The notes under the pieces: model-generated
Databases searched by the model: none
Told to the model about the DNA's origin: nothing
What the model saw: the letters and a program-made list of their open reading frames with translations, nothing else
Shown: one piece after another, positions 37,081-45,785 of the stretch
How the letters are laid out: every line of letters starts with the position of its first letter
Position numbering within the stretch: position 1 is the first letter of the stretch
Made by a program: the position numbers and the translations under genes
DNA from: Sphingobium sp. AP49
Lineage (GTDB): Bacteria > Pseudomonadota > Alphaproteobacteria > Sphingomonadales > Sphingomonadaceae
Assembly (NCBI RefSeq): GCF_000281715.2
Contig: NZ_CP124576.1
Coordinates: forward strand, 2,053,501 to 2,117,500
Reading direction: 5' to 3'
DNA length: 64,000 nt

Positions 37081-37265
37081 CCGACATTGTAGGAGAGACG
37101 GAGGTGGAGATGGGCGCGCGCCAATGACGACCCATTATTGCCATTCAGAGATCAATTATCGATGCCCAGCTGCAGAAGGTCAGCTTTTGCAGCTGGCACC
37201 ATCAGCAACGAGTGATGTTCGGAGCATTCTGGTTATACGTTCAAGCTCGACATGAAATAGGATCT

Positions 37266-39599
37266 TCAGTCGAGATTGATCCTGATACGGGAGATGTCGC
37301 CATCGAGCATGCCATGCGGCGTTCGATAGTCCGTCACCGGCACACCAATGTCCCGGCCGGTGTCCAGTGTTTCAGTGTTGCCGCTGGGCATAAGAATGCT
37401 TGAAGGCAAACGGCCTCGCGCGAGTTCTCCTGTTCCACTGCTGATGGACAGCTCGGCCGGACCAGCACGCCCCTCCACCGCAAACCGCATGCGCAGCGTT
37501 GTCGCGCCTTTCGGAAGCGTGGCATCGGCTCTGATGCGGATGATTTCCGCCGGGTCGGTCGAACGCGCCCAGACAAATGTGGGATGCCCCTCATCCAGAA
37601 AAAGGCTCCAACCGCCAGAGTGGCTGCCCAGCGCCAGGACAACGCCCGAAGCATCGGCCTTGTCGAGCACGATATCCGCATCGAGCGTGAAAGAACGGCC
37701 GATCAGGCGCGGCTCGGCAGATGCCGGCAGGCTGACATCCTTGCCCCAGTAATTGAACTGCTTGCGCCCACTGCCTTTCATCATCGCCGGGGTTGCACGG
37801 CCGCGGCCGGCGGTATGAAACAGCGGAAAGACATTGTTGCGCCTGGCCTCATCGCGCCAGGTTGCGATCATCGCCTGCACACGCGCAGGGTCTTTGGCCG
37901 CAAGGTCCGTCGACTGGCTGAAGTCATGATCCAGATCATAGAGCGACCATTGCAGCGCAGGCTTGGCCCCGTTCCGGGGGACCATCTCCCAGGATAGCCG
38001 ACCATCCTCGCCGCTCAGGAACCAGCCGTCCTGGTACAGGCCGACCTTGCCGCCCATCTCGAAATATTGCGTGCGCGGCTTGGCTGGCTCGCATCGGTTC
38101 AGGCTGGATAGCAGGCTCTGTCCGTCGATAGCCTTCTGCGCGGTGCCCAGCACCATAGTGGGGGCAGGCAGGTGGGTGGCCTCCAGAACGGTGGGGACAA
38201 TATCGATCAGGTGGCCGAACTGGCCGCAAACCGCGCCAGGATGCGCAACATGCCCCGGCCAGGACAAGATCATGCCATCCCTGATGCCGCCCAGCATCGA
38301 CGCATATTGCTTGCTCCAGCGCAGCGGCGCATTCATCGCCAGCGCCCAGCCAGCAGCATAATTGCCGTAACTCATCGGCCCGCCCAGCTTGTCGATGTTG
38401 GCGTGGGTGTAGACCTCATTTTCGTCATCCGCGCCCATCGCGCGCAGTTCGTTGAACGCCCCTTTCGGGCTGCCCTCCGCGCTGGCGCCATTGTCGCCGA
38501 TGATAACGGAAACCAATGTATGGTCGAGTTCGCCCATGCGTTCGAGTTCATCGAGCACGCGGCCAAACTGCTCATCCTGATAGGCAAGCTGGGCCGCAGC
38601 GACTTCCATCCCCCGTGCAGCATAGGCCTTGTCCTCGGCGGAGAGACTTGCCCATGCGGGGATTTCGGCGGGCCGCGGCGTCAGCTTCGTGCCCTTTGGA
38701 ACGATCCCTGCTGCAATCTGGCGTTTCAGGGTCTGTGCGCGCACCTCGTCCCAGCCCAGGTCGAACTGGCCCTTGAAGCGCGCAATATATTCGGCGGGTG
38801 CCTGATGCGGCGCATGGGTCGAACCGGGGGCGTAGTAGATCAGGAAGGGCTTGTCCGGGGCGCCGGCCTTTTGGTTGTGCACCCAGCGGATGAGATCGTC
38901 GGCAAGGCGCCGGTCCAGCATCTTGCCGCCGTTGCCGATGCCGCCTTCGTCCGGGTCAACCCGGCTGGTGCCGCGATACAGGTTGGGCGCGAACTGGTCG
39001 CTGTCGCCGGCGTTGAAGCCATAGAAATACTCGAAGCCCAGCCCGGTCGGCCAGTTGTCGAAGGGGCCAGCCTCGCTGCGTTCGTCGGCAGGCGTATTAT
39101 GATGTTTGCCGATCATGGCAGTGCTGTAGCCGTTGAGACGCAGCATCTGCGCAATGGTAGCCGTTTCGGGCAGGATGGCGCCGCCATATCCAGGAAAGCC
39201 GAGGCGCAGGTCGGAAAGATAGCCGACGCCTGCATTATGGTGATTGCGTCCGGTGAGCAGCGCTGCCCGGCTGGGCGAACAGATGGCCGTAGTATGAAAG
39301 CGATTGTAACGCTGTCCCATCATCGCCAGCCGCTGGAAGTTCGGCGTGGGTACCGGACCGCCAAATGTGCTCGCCATCGCGAAACCCGTATCGTCCGACA
39401 TGAATAGCAGAATATTTGGCGCCCCTTCTGGTGGGCGAACGGAGTGGAATGGCATGGGGGTCGAGTCTACGGCTTCTTCGGCAATGACGCCGGTGAAGAC
39501 AGGCGCAGGGATCGGCAGGACTGTGCGATCCTGCGCGAAAGCGGGGCCGGCGGCGATCATCGCCAGTGTCGCACAGGCGCGGTTGAAATAGCTCTTCAT
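37266..39599 (-). CDS. arylsulfatase, exported
   Basis: 777 residues. Signal peptide MKSYFNRACATLAMIAAGPAFA, cleaved near residue 22. FMSDDTG (Asp69, Asp70) supplies metal ligands, and ICSPSRAALLTGR with Cys107 is the formylglycine signature (C-x-P-S-R-xxx-TGR), so it needs a formylglycine-generating enzyme, none of which is encoded here. GDNGASAEG is the second metal site. The C-terminal ~150 residues form a beta-rich extra domain (lectin-like by appearance). It overlaps the stop of the upstream TetR gene by four bases, so its expression is coupled to that regulator. Confidence 0.92.
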   Translation of the reverse strand: MKSYFNRACATLAMIAAGPAFAQDRTVLPIPAPVFTGVIAEEAVDSTPMPFHSVRPPEGAPNILLFMSDDTGFAMASTFGGPVPTPNFQRLAMMGQRYNRFHTTAICSPSRAALLTGRNHHNAGVGYLSDLRLGFPGYGGAILPETATIAQMLRLNGYSTAMIGKHHNTPADERSEAGPFDNWPTGLGFEYFYGFNAGDSDQFAPNLYRGTSRVDPDEGGIGNGGKMLDRRLADDLIRWVHNQKAGAPDKPFLIYYAPGSTHAPHQAPAEYIARFKGQFDLGWDEVRAQTLKRQIAAGIVPKGTKLTPRPAEIPAWASLSAEDKAYAARGMEVAAAQLAYQDEQFGRVLDELERMGELDHTLVSVIIGDNGASAEGSPKGAFNELRAMGADDENEVYTHANIDKLGGPMSYGNYAAGWALAMNAPLRWSKQYASMLGGIRDGMILSWPGHVAHPGAVCGQFGHLIDIVPTVLEATHLPAPTMVLGTAQKAIDGQSLLSSLNRCEPAKPRTQYFEMGGKVGLYQDGWFLSGEDGRLSWEMVPRNGAKPALQWSLYDLDHDFSQSTDLAAKDPARVQAMIATWRDEARRNNVFPLFHTAGRGRATPAMMKGSGRKQFNYWGKDVSLPASAEPRLIGRSFTLDADIVLDKADASGVVLALGSHSGGWSLFLDEGHPTFVWARSTDPAEIIRIRADATLPKGATTLRMRFAVEGRAGPAELSISSGTGELARGRLPSSILMPSGNTETLDTGRDIGVPVTDYRTPHGMLDGDISRIRINLD

Positions 39600-40246
39600 G
39601 AATGGAGTTCCTTTGCCGCGGGGGCACCGAATGCGGCGGCGGCCATGACAATCGCATTCTCGAACATGTGGCGGGTGTTGCCGGGCGACACCCCGTCGTG
39701 ATCAAGCATCTGGATGGCGGTCGTGAGCATGCTCAAGACCAAGCGCAGCCGGCGATGGCCCTCATGGCGGGTCTCAGGCGGCAGACAGGCGACGAGCAAT
39801 TGGGTCACCCGCTCTGATTGCGGATAGTCTCCAACGACGAAGCCGCGTGCCGCAATCTTGCCGGAGCGTTCCAGCGCGCCCAGGAAGCGAACGAAGCTAT
39901 GCTGGCCATTGGCGCCGGTTTGCTCGAACAACGGCAGCGCAAACACGGTCATTAAATCGAGAATGGTGGGCGTTTCATCACGCACATCGAGAGCAGCCAG
40001 TAATGCACCGCGCCGAGCGTCGATGCCAGGCAGGCGACGGTGAAGGACTGCCTGGATCAGCCCGTCCTTGCTGCCAAAATGATAGGCCACGACGTTAGTG
40101 TTCAGCGCGCCGATTGCCGTCGCGATCTGCCGCGTCGAGGTCTTCTCCAGCCCCTCCTCGGAGATCAGCCGTTCCGCCGCATCGATGAGTGCATCGCGCG
40201 TCGCTTCCCGGCGCGGATCGTCACGTTGCCGCTTCAAATTCGTCAT
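39596..40246 (-). CDS. TetR-family regulator of the sulfatase
   Basis: 216 residues from ATG 40246, which has GGGGAGAG upstream; an open codon at 40294 adds unconserved residues. HTH: ALIDAAERLISEEGLEKTSTRQIATAIGALNTNVVAYHFGSKDGLIQAVL, the long-linker CerR/PsrA-like type of TetR. Four-base overlap with the sulfatase start makes a regulator-first two-gene operon. A candidate operator (AAATAA...TTATTT) lies 20 bases upstream. Confidence 0.87.
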   Translation of the reverse strand: MTNLKRQRDDPRREATRDALIDAAERLISEEGLEKTSTRQIATAIGALNTNVVAYHFGSKDGLIQAVLHRRLPGIDARRGALLAALDVRDETPTILDLMTVFALPLFEQTGANGQHSFVRFLGALERSGKIAARGFVVGDYPQSERVTQLLVACLPPETRHEGHRRLRLVLSMLTTAIQMLDHDGVSPGNTRHMFENAIVMAAAAFGAPAAKELHS

Positions 40247-40622
40247 CTCGCTCTCCCCATCATCTAAATAAGGCGAGTGAGTTATTTTATGCAATCTGTG
40301 AGAGAGATCGATTGAAATGCACCGTCTCAGCGATGTTTGAGCCTCACGTCAGCGCCAGTGACTGACGTGCGATGGCAAATAGCTGGCAGATGATGTGATC
40401 CGAGGGCTCAATGCTCGATATGTCAGCGGAAAGCATGAGGCTGTGGGATGGTCAGGCTGACAGATTTCGGCTTCCGTCGCCGACCCTTTGCAGCCGCTCA
40501 GGGTGCTAATCCTGATCCCCAAGTGCGGAAGGTCCGGTATTTTGGCATGTCGACCCTGGTACCGCCATTCAGCCTAGCACGGAGAATGGCAGTTGATGGC
40601 AAAAGCAGTCCCGGCAAGTCGG
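40247..40622. other. intergenic region with one possible operator
   Basis: AAATAA-GGCGAGTGAG-TTATTT at 40266-40287, an inverted repeat with 6-base arms, lies 20 bases upstream of the TetR start and may be its operator. From 40290 to the convergent LysR gene I see no gene; small open frames on plus (from 40448) have no family features. Confidence 0.4.
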
Positions 40623-41516
40623 TTACACGGGTGATTGTCGCGCCATCTCGATCAGGGCCCTGAAAGCAGCTGAAGCATTTCGCCGGCTAGGATAATAGAG
40701 GCACAAGGGTGCGAGCGGCGGCGTCCAGTCTTCCAAAACACGGATCAGGCGTCCCGCCTGGATGTCGTCCCGGACATCGATTTCCATGAAATAACCGATG
40801 CCGACATGATCGAGCACGGCGATGCGCGACAAGCTCGCCTCGTCCAGCGTTATGGGGCCGGAAACGTCGATTAAAACGGGCTGGCCGTTCTTCTCGAAGT
40901 GCCAGCGATGCAGCGCGCCGTTTGGCAGCCGGATGCGCAAGCAGGAGTGGTGAAGTAGGTCCGGGGGTGTGCGTGGTTTGTCGTTGGCCTCGAAATATTC
41001 AGGCGACGCCACGACGGCAAAACTGCGCGGAGGTCCGACTGGAATGGCGATCATGTCGGTCGGCACCAGGTTTGCGGTTCGCAATCCGAGGTCGAACCCC
41101 TCAGCGACGATGTCGACAATCCGGCCCTCGGTGACGAGATCGATATGAACCTTGGGATAATGTCGCAGGAACTTCAGCAAAAGTGGGCCGAGTATCTCCC
41201 GTGCGCCTGTGGCGAAGGCATTGATCCGCAGAGTTCCGGAGGGTGTTTCCTGCTGTGACCGAGCGGCTCCCATCGCTTCGTGGAGAGTGCTCACAGCGGG
41301 TCCAACCTGCTCGACGAAATTTCGTCCAGCATCGGTGAGGGACACGCTGCGAGTCGTGCGATTGAACAGTCGGACGCCAAGCTGCCCTTCCAACTTGCCG
41401 ATGGCATTGCTTAGCGCAGTGGTGGAAAGCCCCAGTTCCAGCGCTGCCGCGCGGAACGATGCCCGCCGCGCTATCGCGAGCACAGCGTCAAATTCGATCA
41501 AACCGTGTTTCGACAT
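40623..41516 (-). CDS. LysR-family transcriptional regulator
   Basis: 297 residues. [59 protein letters not shown], then the LysR substrate-binding domain ([42 protein letters not shown]). It closely resembles the LysR at 61582, particularly at LFNRTTRSV and the C-terminal [18 protein letters not shown] versus DEWTPPFAGLSLYFAGRR, so the two are paralogues. Divergent from the NTF2-SDR pair. Confidence 0.92.
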   Translation of the reverse strand: MSKHGLIEFDAVLAIARRASFRAAALELGLSTTALSNAIGKLEGQLGVRLFNRTTRSVSLTDAGRNFVEQVGPAVSTLHEAMGAARSQQETPSGTLRINAFATGAREILGPLLLKFLRHYPKVHIDLVTEGRIVDIVAEGFDLGLRTANLVPTDMIAIPVGPPRSFAVVASPEYFEANDKPRTPPDLLHHSCLRIRLPNGALHRWHFEKNGQPVLIDVSGPITLDEASLSRIAVLDHVGIGYFMEIDVRDDIQAGRLIRVLEDWTPPLAPLCLYYPSRRNASAAFRALIEMARQSPV

Positions 41517-41561
41517 TGTCCCGCCTTTCGCAACGCCACATGCCGGTTTAGCCCGATTATC

Positions 41562-41572
41562 ACAATCATTGT
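41562..41572. promoter_or_regulatory. ACAAT-C-ATTGT palindrome in the lysR divergent promoter
   Basis: A perfect 5+1+5 inverted repeat in the 96-base divergent region, containing the T-N11-A type spacing preferred by LysR regulators. It lies about 40 bases before the NTF2-like gene. Confidence 0.4.
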
Positions 41573-41612
41573 ACGGCGCTAAATTCTCCTCGTCACCGCA
41601 AGGAGCATAGCA

Positions 41613-41942
41613 ATGCCGATCGAACTACCCGAACCCATCGCCGACTATGTCGCGGCCAACGCACGGCTCGATGCAGACGCCATGCTCAAGCCGTTTGCTG
41701 CTGACGCGGCTTTCCTGGATAATGGGAAGCGCTTTGAGGGCCACGACCAGATCCGGACCCTGTTCGAGGAAGAGGTCATCGCCGTGAAAGCCATCTTCAC
41801 ACCGGATGCGATCCGCCGCGAAGATGGTCTGGTCGTCGTCGAAGGCCCCGCCCATGGCGACTTTCCCGGTAGTCCCATCCGCTTCACCTACCGCTTCGCG
41901 ATCGAAGCCGATGCGATCAAGGCAGTGGAGGTCACGGCATGA
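41613..41942 (+). CDS. SnoaL/NTF2-like protein
   Basis: 109 residues forming one NTF2-like cone. [47 protein letters not shown] is the usual first half and [20 protein letters not shown] the last strands. Such proteins are polyketide cyclases, isomerases or ligand carriers; the activity here is unknown. AAGGAGCATAGCA precedes the ATG. Its TGA overlaps the SDR start by four bases, so the two were an operon under the divergent LysR. Confidence 0.87.
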   Translation: MPIELPEPIADYVAANARLDADAMLKPFAADAAFLDNGKRFEGHDQIRTLFEEEVIAVKAIFTPDAIRREDGLVVVEGPAHGDFPGSPIRFTYRFAIEADAIKAVEVTA

Positions 41943-42205
41943 CGATCAAGGCTGATCGGACCGAGTTCGCAGGAAAGCGCGTACTCGTCAGCGGCGGCAC
42001 CAAAGGTGCGGGCCGCGCCACGGTCGACCAGTTTCTGGCCGGAGGCGCGCGCGTCATCACCGCCGCGCGCGGAACGCCGGAGCCCATCGACGGAGTGGAG
42101 TTCGTCCAGGCCGACCTCGCAACCCCGGAAGGCAGCAAGGCGCTGGCGGATGCTGCTCTCGAACGCCTGGGCGGCATTGACATTCTCGCGCATGTCATCG
42201 GCGGT
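41939..42205 (+). pseudogene. SDR oxidoreductase, N-terminal fragment
   Basis: Starts TEFAGKRVLVSGGTKGAGRATVDQFL, a Rossmann nucleotide-binding motif (GGTKGAG), and continues through DLATPEGSKALADAALERLGGIDILAHVIGGSS, equivalent to the NNAG strand. Similarity ends near 42205, about residue 90, and the frame then runs in non-homologous sequence to 42319. The catalytic Ser, Tyr and Lys are missing. The break coincides with the start of VWA-gene sequence in another frame, so a deletion joined two genes. Confidence 0.8.
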
Positions 42206-43197
42206 TCGTCTTCATTACCGAAAATCCCGACCGATGTTTCGGAAAGGTCGAGCTGGAGAAGGCGGTGCTGGAGAAACGCGGAAGGCCGATCGGCACCGCT
42301 GTTCCGCCGACACGCGTGATCATCGCTATCGACGGGTCAGGTTCCATGGCCGGGGCGATCGGTGGCCAGAGCAAGCTTGAACTGGCGCGTCAGTCCGCGC
42401 TCGGCTTCATCGATGGTCTCCCGTCCACCGTCCAGGCTTCGCTGCTTGTGTTCGGCCAGCAAGGTGACAATAGCGAGGCTGGCAAGGCAAAGTCCTGTAG
42501 AGGCGTTGACGTACTCGCGCCGATGTCGATTGATCGGGCGAGGCTTACTGCCGCGGTGAAGGAAGTTCGCGCCATCGGCTGGACACCGCTCGCCGCCGGG
42601 CTCGAGCGCGCGCAGGTGCTACTGGACACTGCCGCGAAGCCCGGCGAACAGGTGATCTACGTCGTCTCCGACGGCAAGGAGACATGCGGCGGTGATCCGG
42701 TTGCCGTCGCGCGTCGAATAAATGGCGGCAACACACGGGCGGTGGTGAATATAATCGGTTTCGGACTTCCATCAAAGGACGCGGCAGCGCTCAAGGCGGT
42801 TGCAGATGCCGGCGGCGGCGGCTTCGTCAACGTCCAGACCCGCGCCGACTATGATCGGACCATCGCAATGGTGCGGGAGTCAAATCGTCAGTCGGCGAAC
42901 GCCGTCCGGACGAGCAATGCGATCAGCCGCAACGCGGTCAATACGTCCGACGTGGTCTCCGATGCCTCGCTGTGCATCAGCGACCTGGTAGATGGCGAGA
43001 GCAAGCGCATGAGCGATGATCTTTCAGCGCGATGGAAGCGCGGTGAGAAGGTGCCATTCTCCAGCGAGGCGTTGAGGCTCGCGCAGGAACGCCATCGCGG
43101 CCTCCTCGATCGTGCGGAGGCCTTTTCGAAAAAGCGTGGTAGCGACGAGGACGCGGCCAGTAGCGAAATGCGTAATGCGGAAAATGTTCAGCGCTGA
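42206..43197 (+). CDS. von Willebrand factor A domain protein, 5' end missing
   Basis: The VWA domain begins RVIIAIDGSGSMAG, a full MIDAS motif (DxSxS). It continues with VIYVVSDGKETCGGDPVAVARRI and VVNIIGFGLPSKDAAALKAVADAGGGGFVNV, typical of secreted VWA proteins. A ~100-residue C-terminal tail is helical and charged (ERHRGLLDRAEAFSKKRG). Upstream, in the same frame, FVFITENPDRCFGKVELEKAVLEKRG looks like genuine protein back to about 42206 with no start codon, where it meets the SDR fragment. If expressed at all, translation could start at a later codon such as CTG/GTG near 42265. The N-terminus, including any signal peptide, is lost. Confidence 0.7.
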
Positions 43198-43236
43198 AGT
43201 GCAATCAACCTCCCGGTGCGAAGGTAGAATAGCGCT

Positions 43237-43446
43237 TCATTTGGTCGCATATTGTCCGGATTCGGCTTGGAAGACATCGCGCGCGAAATTGCGGGCAGCC
43301 GTCGCAGTCTTGAAAAGTTCCGCCTGCAACTGGGATGTTACCAGCGGATAGCCTTGAGAATTATGGCGCGTCTCTCGCGTCGTGAGACGGTAATTCCCAT
43401 CCTCATCCGTGTTGATCAGAAAGGGTTTAACATTTGCACGGGACAT
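43237..43446 (-). CDS. small protein of unknown function (69 aa)
   Basis: MSRANVKPFLINTDEDGNY followed by a basic-polar segment and ending ARDVFQAESGQYATK. AGGAGCGCCT stands directly before the ATG, a good ribosome binding site. Composition is ordinary and cytosolic, with no cysteine and no membrane segment. No family recognised. It follows a 42-residue peptide gene by 60 bases on the same strand, so they may be one mini-operon. Confidence 0.6.
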   Translation of the reverse strand: MSRANVKPFLINTDEDGNYRLTTRETRHNSQGYPLVTSQLQAELFKTATAARNFARDVFQAESGQYATK

Positions 43447-43506
43447 AGGCGCTCCTGGTTGAGGGACAGCAGGCCGGCGACGCGAATGCTCCGCCGGTAG
43501 AAGAAG

Positions 43507-43635
43507 TCAGCCCAGCACAGCGGCAACGATCCGCTTAAGTTCGCTGCTGGACAGGGTAGCGGACAACGGCTGATGCGACGGGTGGCCCGGTGGCAGCAGG
43601 CTCGCGCCTTTGCCGGCCTTGGATATGGTTTTCAT
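43507..43635 (-). CDS. 42-residue peptide with leader-like C-terminal motif
   Basis: Too short for routine gene calling. ATG 43635 has AGGA eight bases upstream. The product is MKTISKAGKGASLLPPGHPS then HQPLSATLSSSELKRIVAAVLG. The segment LSSSELKRIVAA resembles the LSxxEL-xx-I-xx leader pattern of small ribosomally made peptides, but hardly any core follows it, so it may instead be a helical signalling or regulatory peptide. No modification enzyme is adjacent on the same strand, although a DUF692 enzyme is encoded 4 kb away. Function unknown. Confidence 0.5.
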   Translation of the reverse strand: MKTISKAGKGASLLPPGHPSHQPLSATLSSSELKRIVAAVLG

Positions 43636-43753
43636 GAAGTTGGTCCTAGCGGCATCATGCCGCATCAATTGGGCTGTTGCCCGGAAATGATGGGTGGGAT
43701 TGAGCCGCAGTGCACCGGTAGGGCCTCCAGCCCATATGGTGCGCTACAAGCCG

Positions 43754-44079
43754 TCACGACGACGCCCGATTCTTACGTGCGAGATAGCGCGCATCGCGCG
43801 CGGCCTTGCGCTCGGCTTCGGTCAGAACCGGCTTTTGCTTTACTGCTGCTGCGGCGGCCGCTTCCTGCGCCTTCGCATGCTTGAGCGCCTTGGCAGCAAG
43901 CAAGGCATGCTGCCGCTTTTCCCGCTTGGCTGCTTCTTTGGCCAGCCGACTGGCCAAGCGGCCGGCGGCAGCCGCCTCATCTATTGGCGGCTTGGCCCGC
44001 AGTTGATCGAGTGCCCCTGTACGAGCCCGCGCTGCGGCACCGATGCGCACCTGAAAGCCTGGCTCCTTGTATTTTTCAT
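43754..44079 (-). pseudogene. DUF6481 family protein with apparent one-base frameshift near its start
   Basis: An Ala/Lys/Arg-rich helical protein (about 107 aa) ending LTEAERKAARDARYLARKNR, a DUF6481 hallmark; central LDQLRAKPPIDEAAAAGR also fits. The open frame begins only at GTG 44050. Upstream in that frame KYKEPGFQ is the family's usual N-terminus, and ATG 44079 precedes a run of five A (44072-44076). With one more A the reading MKKYKEPGFQVRIG would be intact. So either a single-base deletion or a sequencing error breaks the start; translation from the GTG remains possible. Confidence 0.65.
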
Positions 44080-44781
44080 GCGGTTGGAAAATGTCCTGTT
44101 ATATATGTGTATTGAAATGGCCGGCCCGGCCACATGATGTTACGGCGTGGCCCGTCCAGACTATCCGATGGACACCGACCGTTGGGAAGAGAAAGCCCCA
44201 GCCGCGGATGTCGATGGCGATTTCCATATCGCTGCTTCACGGTGAGAAGCGGCGTCTGCGCCATGGAAATCTTTGCTTTGGCGATCAGAAAGACTGTCCT
44301 TATCCCATCATTCATTCGGACGCGCGACCATTCGCGCGTCCTGGCTTCATGAGGGCAATAGTGGACAAAGGGAGAGCCGTGGCGGCCCAATAGCCGTCAA
44401 AGTCGACGTTCAGCGACATGCTTGTAGCACGTATCGTCGAATATTGAAACTCTGCGTGGAAGCAAGGCGCTCCGCCTGTCTCTATCGCAGCAGCGCATCG
44501 GAGCCGGCCTTTCACAGTCAGCTTCGAGGGGGCAATTCCAATAGCTGACTGTCCGGACCGCAGAGCCAAAAAATGGCCGCCGAACGGCCGCCATGGGTCG
44601 GTTGTGATGCATCCGACTGCCCGGCCGTGGGATCATGCCGTCGTCCCAACCGGCTTGGTCCAACGACAAATTTTCATATAATCTGGCGTTCGCGGTCGGT
44701 GCTGCGAAGCTGGCCTCCCGTGAACGCGGTGCGGGAGAATATCGGTTGCTGTCAGGCAAAATTTCTGACGCTCCCTGTGCC
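44080..44781. other. 700-base region without a recognisable gene
   Basis: No open frame has family-like features on either strand. Distinct elements: an AT-rich patch TTATATATGTGTATTG near 44099; an inverted repeat ACAGTCAGCT (44514-44523) / AGCTGACTGT (44543-44552) with a 19-base loop; and a tandem GGCCGCC pair near 44577-44595. It may hold the DUF6481 promoter or an RNA gene, but nothing decides this. Confidence 0.4.
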
Positions 44782-45234
44782 TCACATCCTTGATCGGGGA
44801 AAAATGAGCGCATCCATGGAGAATATGCCGCCACCATGGGCGACAAGGGGAAGCAGGATCGCGGCCCAGCTGAGATGAGTCGGCCATGCGTCGGGATAGA
44901 CAAATGTCTGGATGACCAGGGTCATGCCGAGCAGGGCGAGTGCCGAAAGCCGTGTGAACAGGCCCAGCAACAGCAATATCGGGAAGAGATGCTCCGCCCA
45001 GGTTGCCATTGTTGCCGCAAGCTCGGGCGGAACGATCGGCAGAGCATATTCGGTGCGGAATAATTCATATGTGCTGTCTGTGATGGTGATGATACCCTCT
45101 ACCTTCGTTCGTCCCGACAGGAAGAATATGGCGGCAATGCCCAGCCGGGCGACCAGCAGCAATAGCGCATCGAGCAACTGCGCCTTGATCCGTCGGACGG
45201 TGGTGTTGCGCATTTGCAGGGGCATGTTCATCAT
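44782..45234 (-). CDS. DoxX-family membrane protein of the bufferin locus
   Basis: 150 residues with four hydrophobic helices. [24 protein letters not shown] is the characteristic DoxX opening, then [36 protein letters not shown] with the conserved E-H and R residues. DoxX proteins are regularly encoded with bufferins and DUF692 enzymes, probably handling redox partners or peptide export at the inner membrane; the exact role is unknown. ATG 45234 has GGAGACGA in front. It is downstream of bufA1 on the same strand, so it falls under the minus-strand SigF-type promoter. Confidence 0.86.
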   Translation of the reverse strand: MMNMPLQMRNTTVRRIKAQLLDALLLLVARLGIAAIFFLSGRTKVEGIITITDSTYELFRTEYALPIVPPELAATMATWAEHLFPILLLLGLFTRLSALALLGMTLVIQTFVYPDAWPTHLSWAAILLPLVAHGGGIFSMDALIFPRSRM

Positions 45235-45251
45235 TCGTCTCCAGGAAGGTT

Positions 45252-45277
45252 GGCCGGGACGGAATGGTGCCCCGGCC
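45252..45277 (-). terminator. hairpin between bufA1 and doxX
   Basis: GGCCGGG and CCCGGCC pair around a 12-base loop in the 63-base gap. No T run follows. It may lower doxX expression relative to the abundant peptide or stabilise the bufA1 message. Confidence 0.45.
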
Positions 45278-45297
45278 GCCATGATCAGTCCTTGGGA

Positions 45298-45573
45298 TCA
45301 GGCCTTGGGGGAAAGCGCGCCGTTGCCCTTGGGCGTCTTGATCGACGTGCAGGTGCCGGCCTTCACCAGTTTCCAGGCATTGCCCTGATAATCGACCTTC
45401 GACGTTCCCGCACAGCTAGTGCCGGCACCGGCCGCGCAGTCATTCTTGCCGGCGAGCGAGACGCCGTAGCATTTCTCCATCTTCGGCGTCGTTTCTGCAT
45501 GGGCGGACGCGGCGAGCGTGGTCGCCGAAGCGATGGCGATGCTGGCGGCGAGTGCCGCATGGGTGGTACGCAT
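45298..45573 (-). CDS. bufA1: bufferin BufA1 (DUF2282 periplasmic Cys-rich RiPP precursor)
   Basis: 91 residues. A Sec signal peptide ([20 protein letters not shown] then AASAHA) is followed by the mature [20 protein letters not shown] segment. Cysteines at 35, 46, 54 and 75 match the four-Cys DUF2282 family, with the EKCYG and GKNDCA motifs. Such bufferins are modified on cysteine by DUF692 enzymes and bind copper or related metals in the periplasm; the modification is known from family members, not seen here. The start at 45573 fits the signal peptide; the open frame to 45693 covers promoter DNA. The SigF-like promoter at 45681-45707 is about 110 bases upstream. Confidence 0.92.
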   Translation of the reverse strand: MRTTHAALAASIAIASATTLAASAHAETTPKMEKCYGVSLAGKNDCAAGAGTSCAGTSKVDYQGNAWKLVKAGTCTSIKTPKGNGALSPKA

Positions 45574-45680
45574 GATGATGATGTCCTCTTCGATCCAGCG
45601 CCTCTGCGCGCGGCCCGGACACAGGGCCGGGCCGCGCGGTGACCGGGGAGGAGGCGGGAAGCCCGTGTCACATTGGCAGG

Positions 45681-45707
45681 TTCGGGGAAGCACAAGCTGC
45701 GGTTACA
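45681..45707 (-). promoter_or_regulatory. SigF-type ECF promoter for bufA1-doxX
   Basis: On the minus strand TGTAACC (45701-45707) is followed by exactly 16 bases and CGAA (45681-45684). This is the GTAACC-N16-CGAA pattern reported, as I recall, for SigF in Caulobacter crescentus, and it is repeated at 45739 and 47024. Confidence 0.82.
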
Positions 45708-45738
45708 ATCGAACGGCGTAAAAATTATCCGTCGATGC

Positions 45739-45765
45739 TGTAACCGATGGTCGGTCCGGCCCGAA
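45739..45765 (+). promoter_or_regulatory. SigF-type ECF promoter for sigF-nrsF (autoregulation)
   Basis: TGTAACC (45739-45745), 16 bases, CGAA (45762-45765), ending 20 bases before the sigF ATG. With the minus-strand copy it forms a back-to-back pair whose -35 elements are 31 bases apart. Confidence 0.83.
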
Positions 45766-45785
45766 CATGCGGGCGAGGAGATTGA

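Noticed and set aside
43507-43635. Calling the 42-aa peptide a bufferin or confirmed RiPP precursor
   Set aside because: It has no cysteine, no signal peptide and almost no core after the leader-like motif; only a candidate small protein is claimed.
30890-44000. A second copy of the tRNA 3' end as an attR site
   Set aside because: I looked for GGGTTCGAGTCCTGCCAGGC downstream and did not see it; a computed search is needed, so no island right end is claimed.
44397-44903. 168-residue minus-strand frame beside doxX
   Set aside because: Overlaps the 3' end of doxX in another frame and has random-looking, Arg/Pro/Ser-rich composition.
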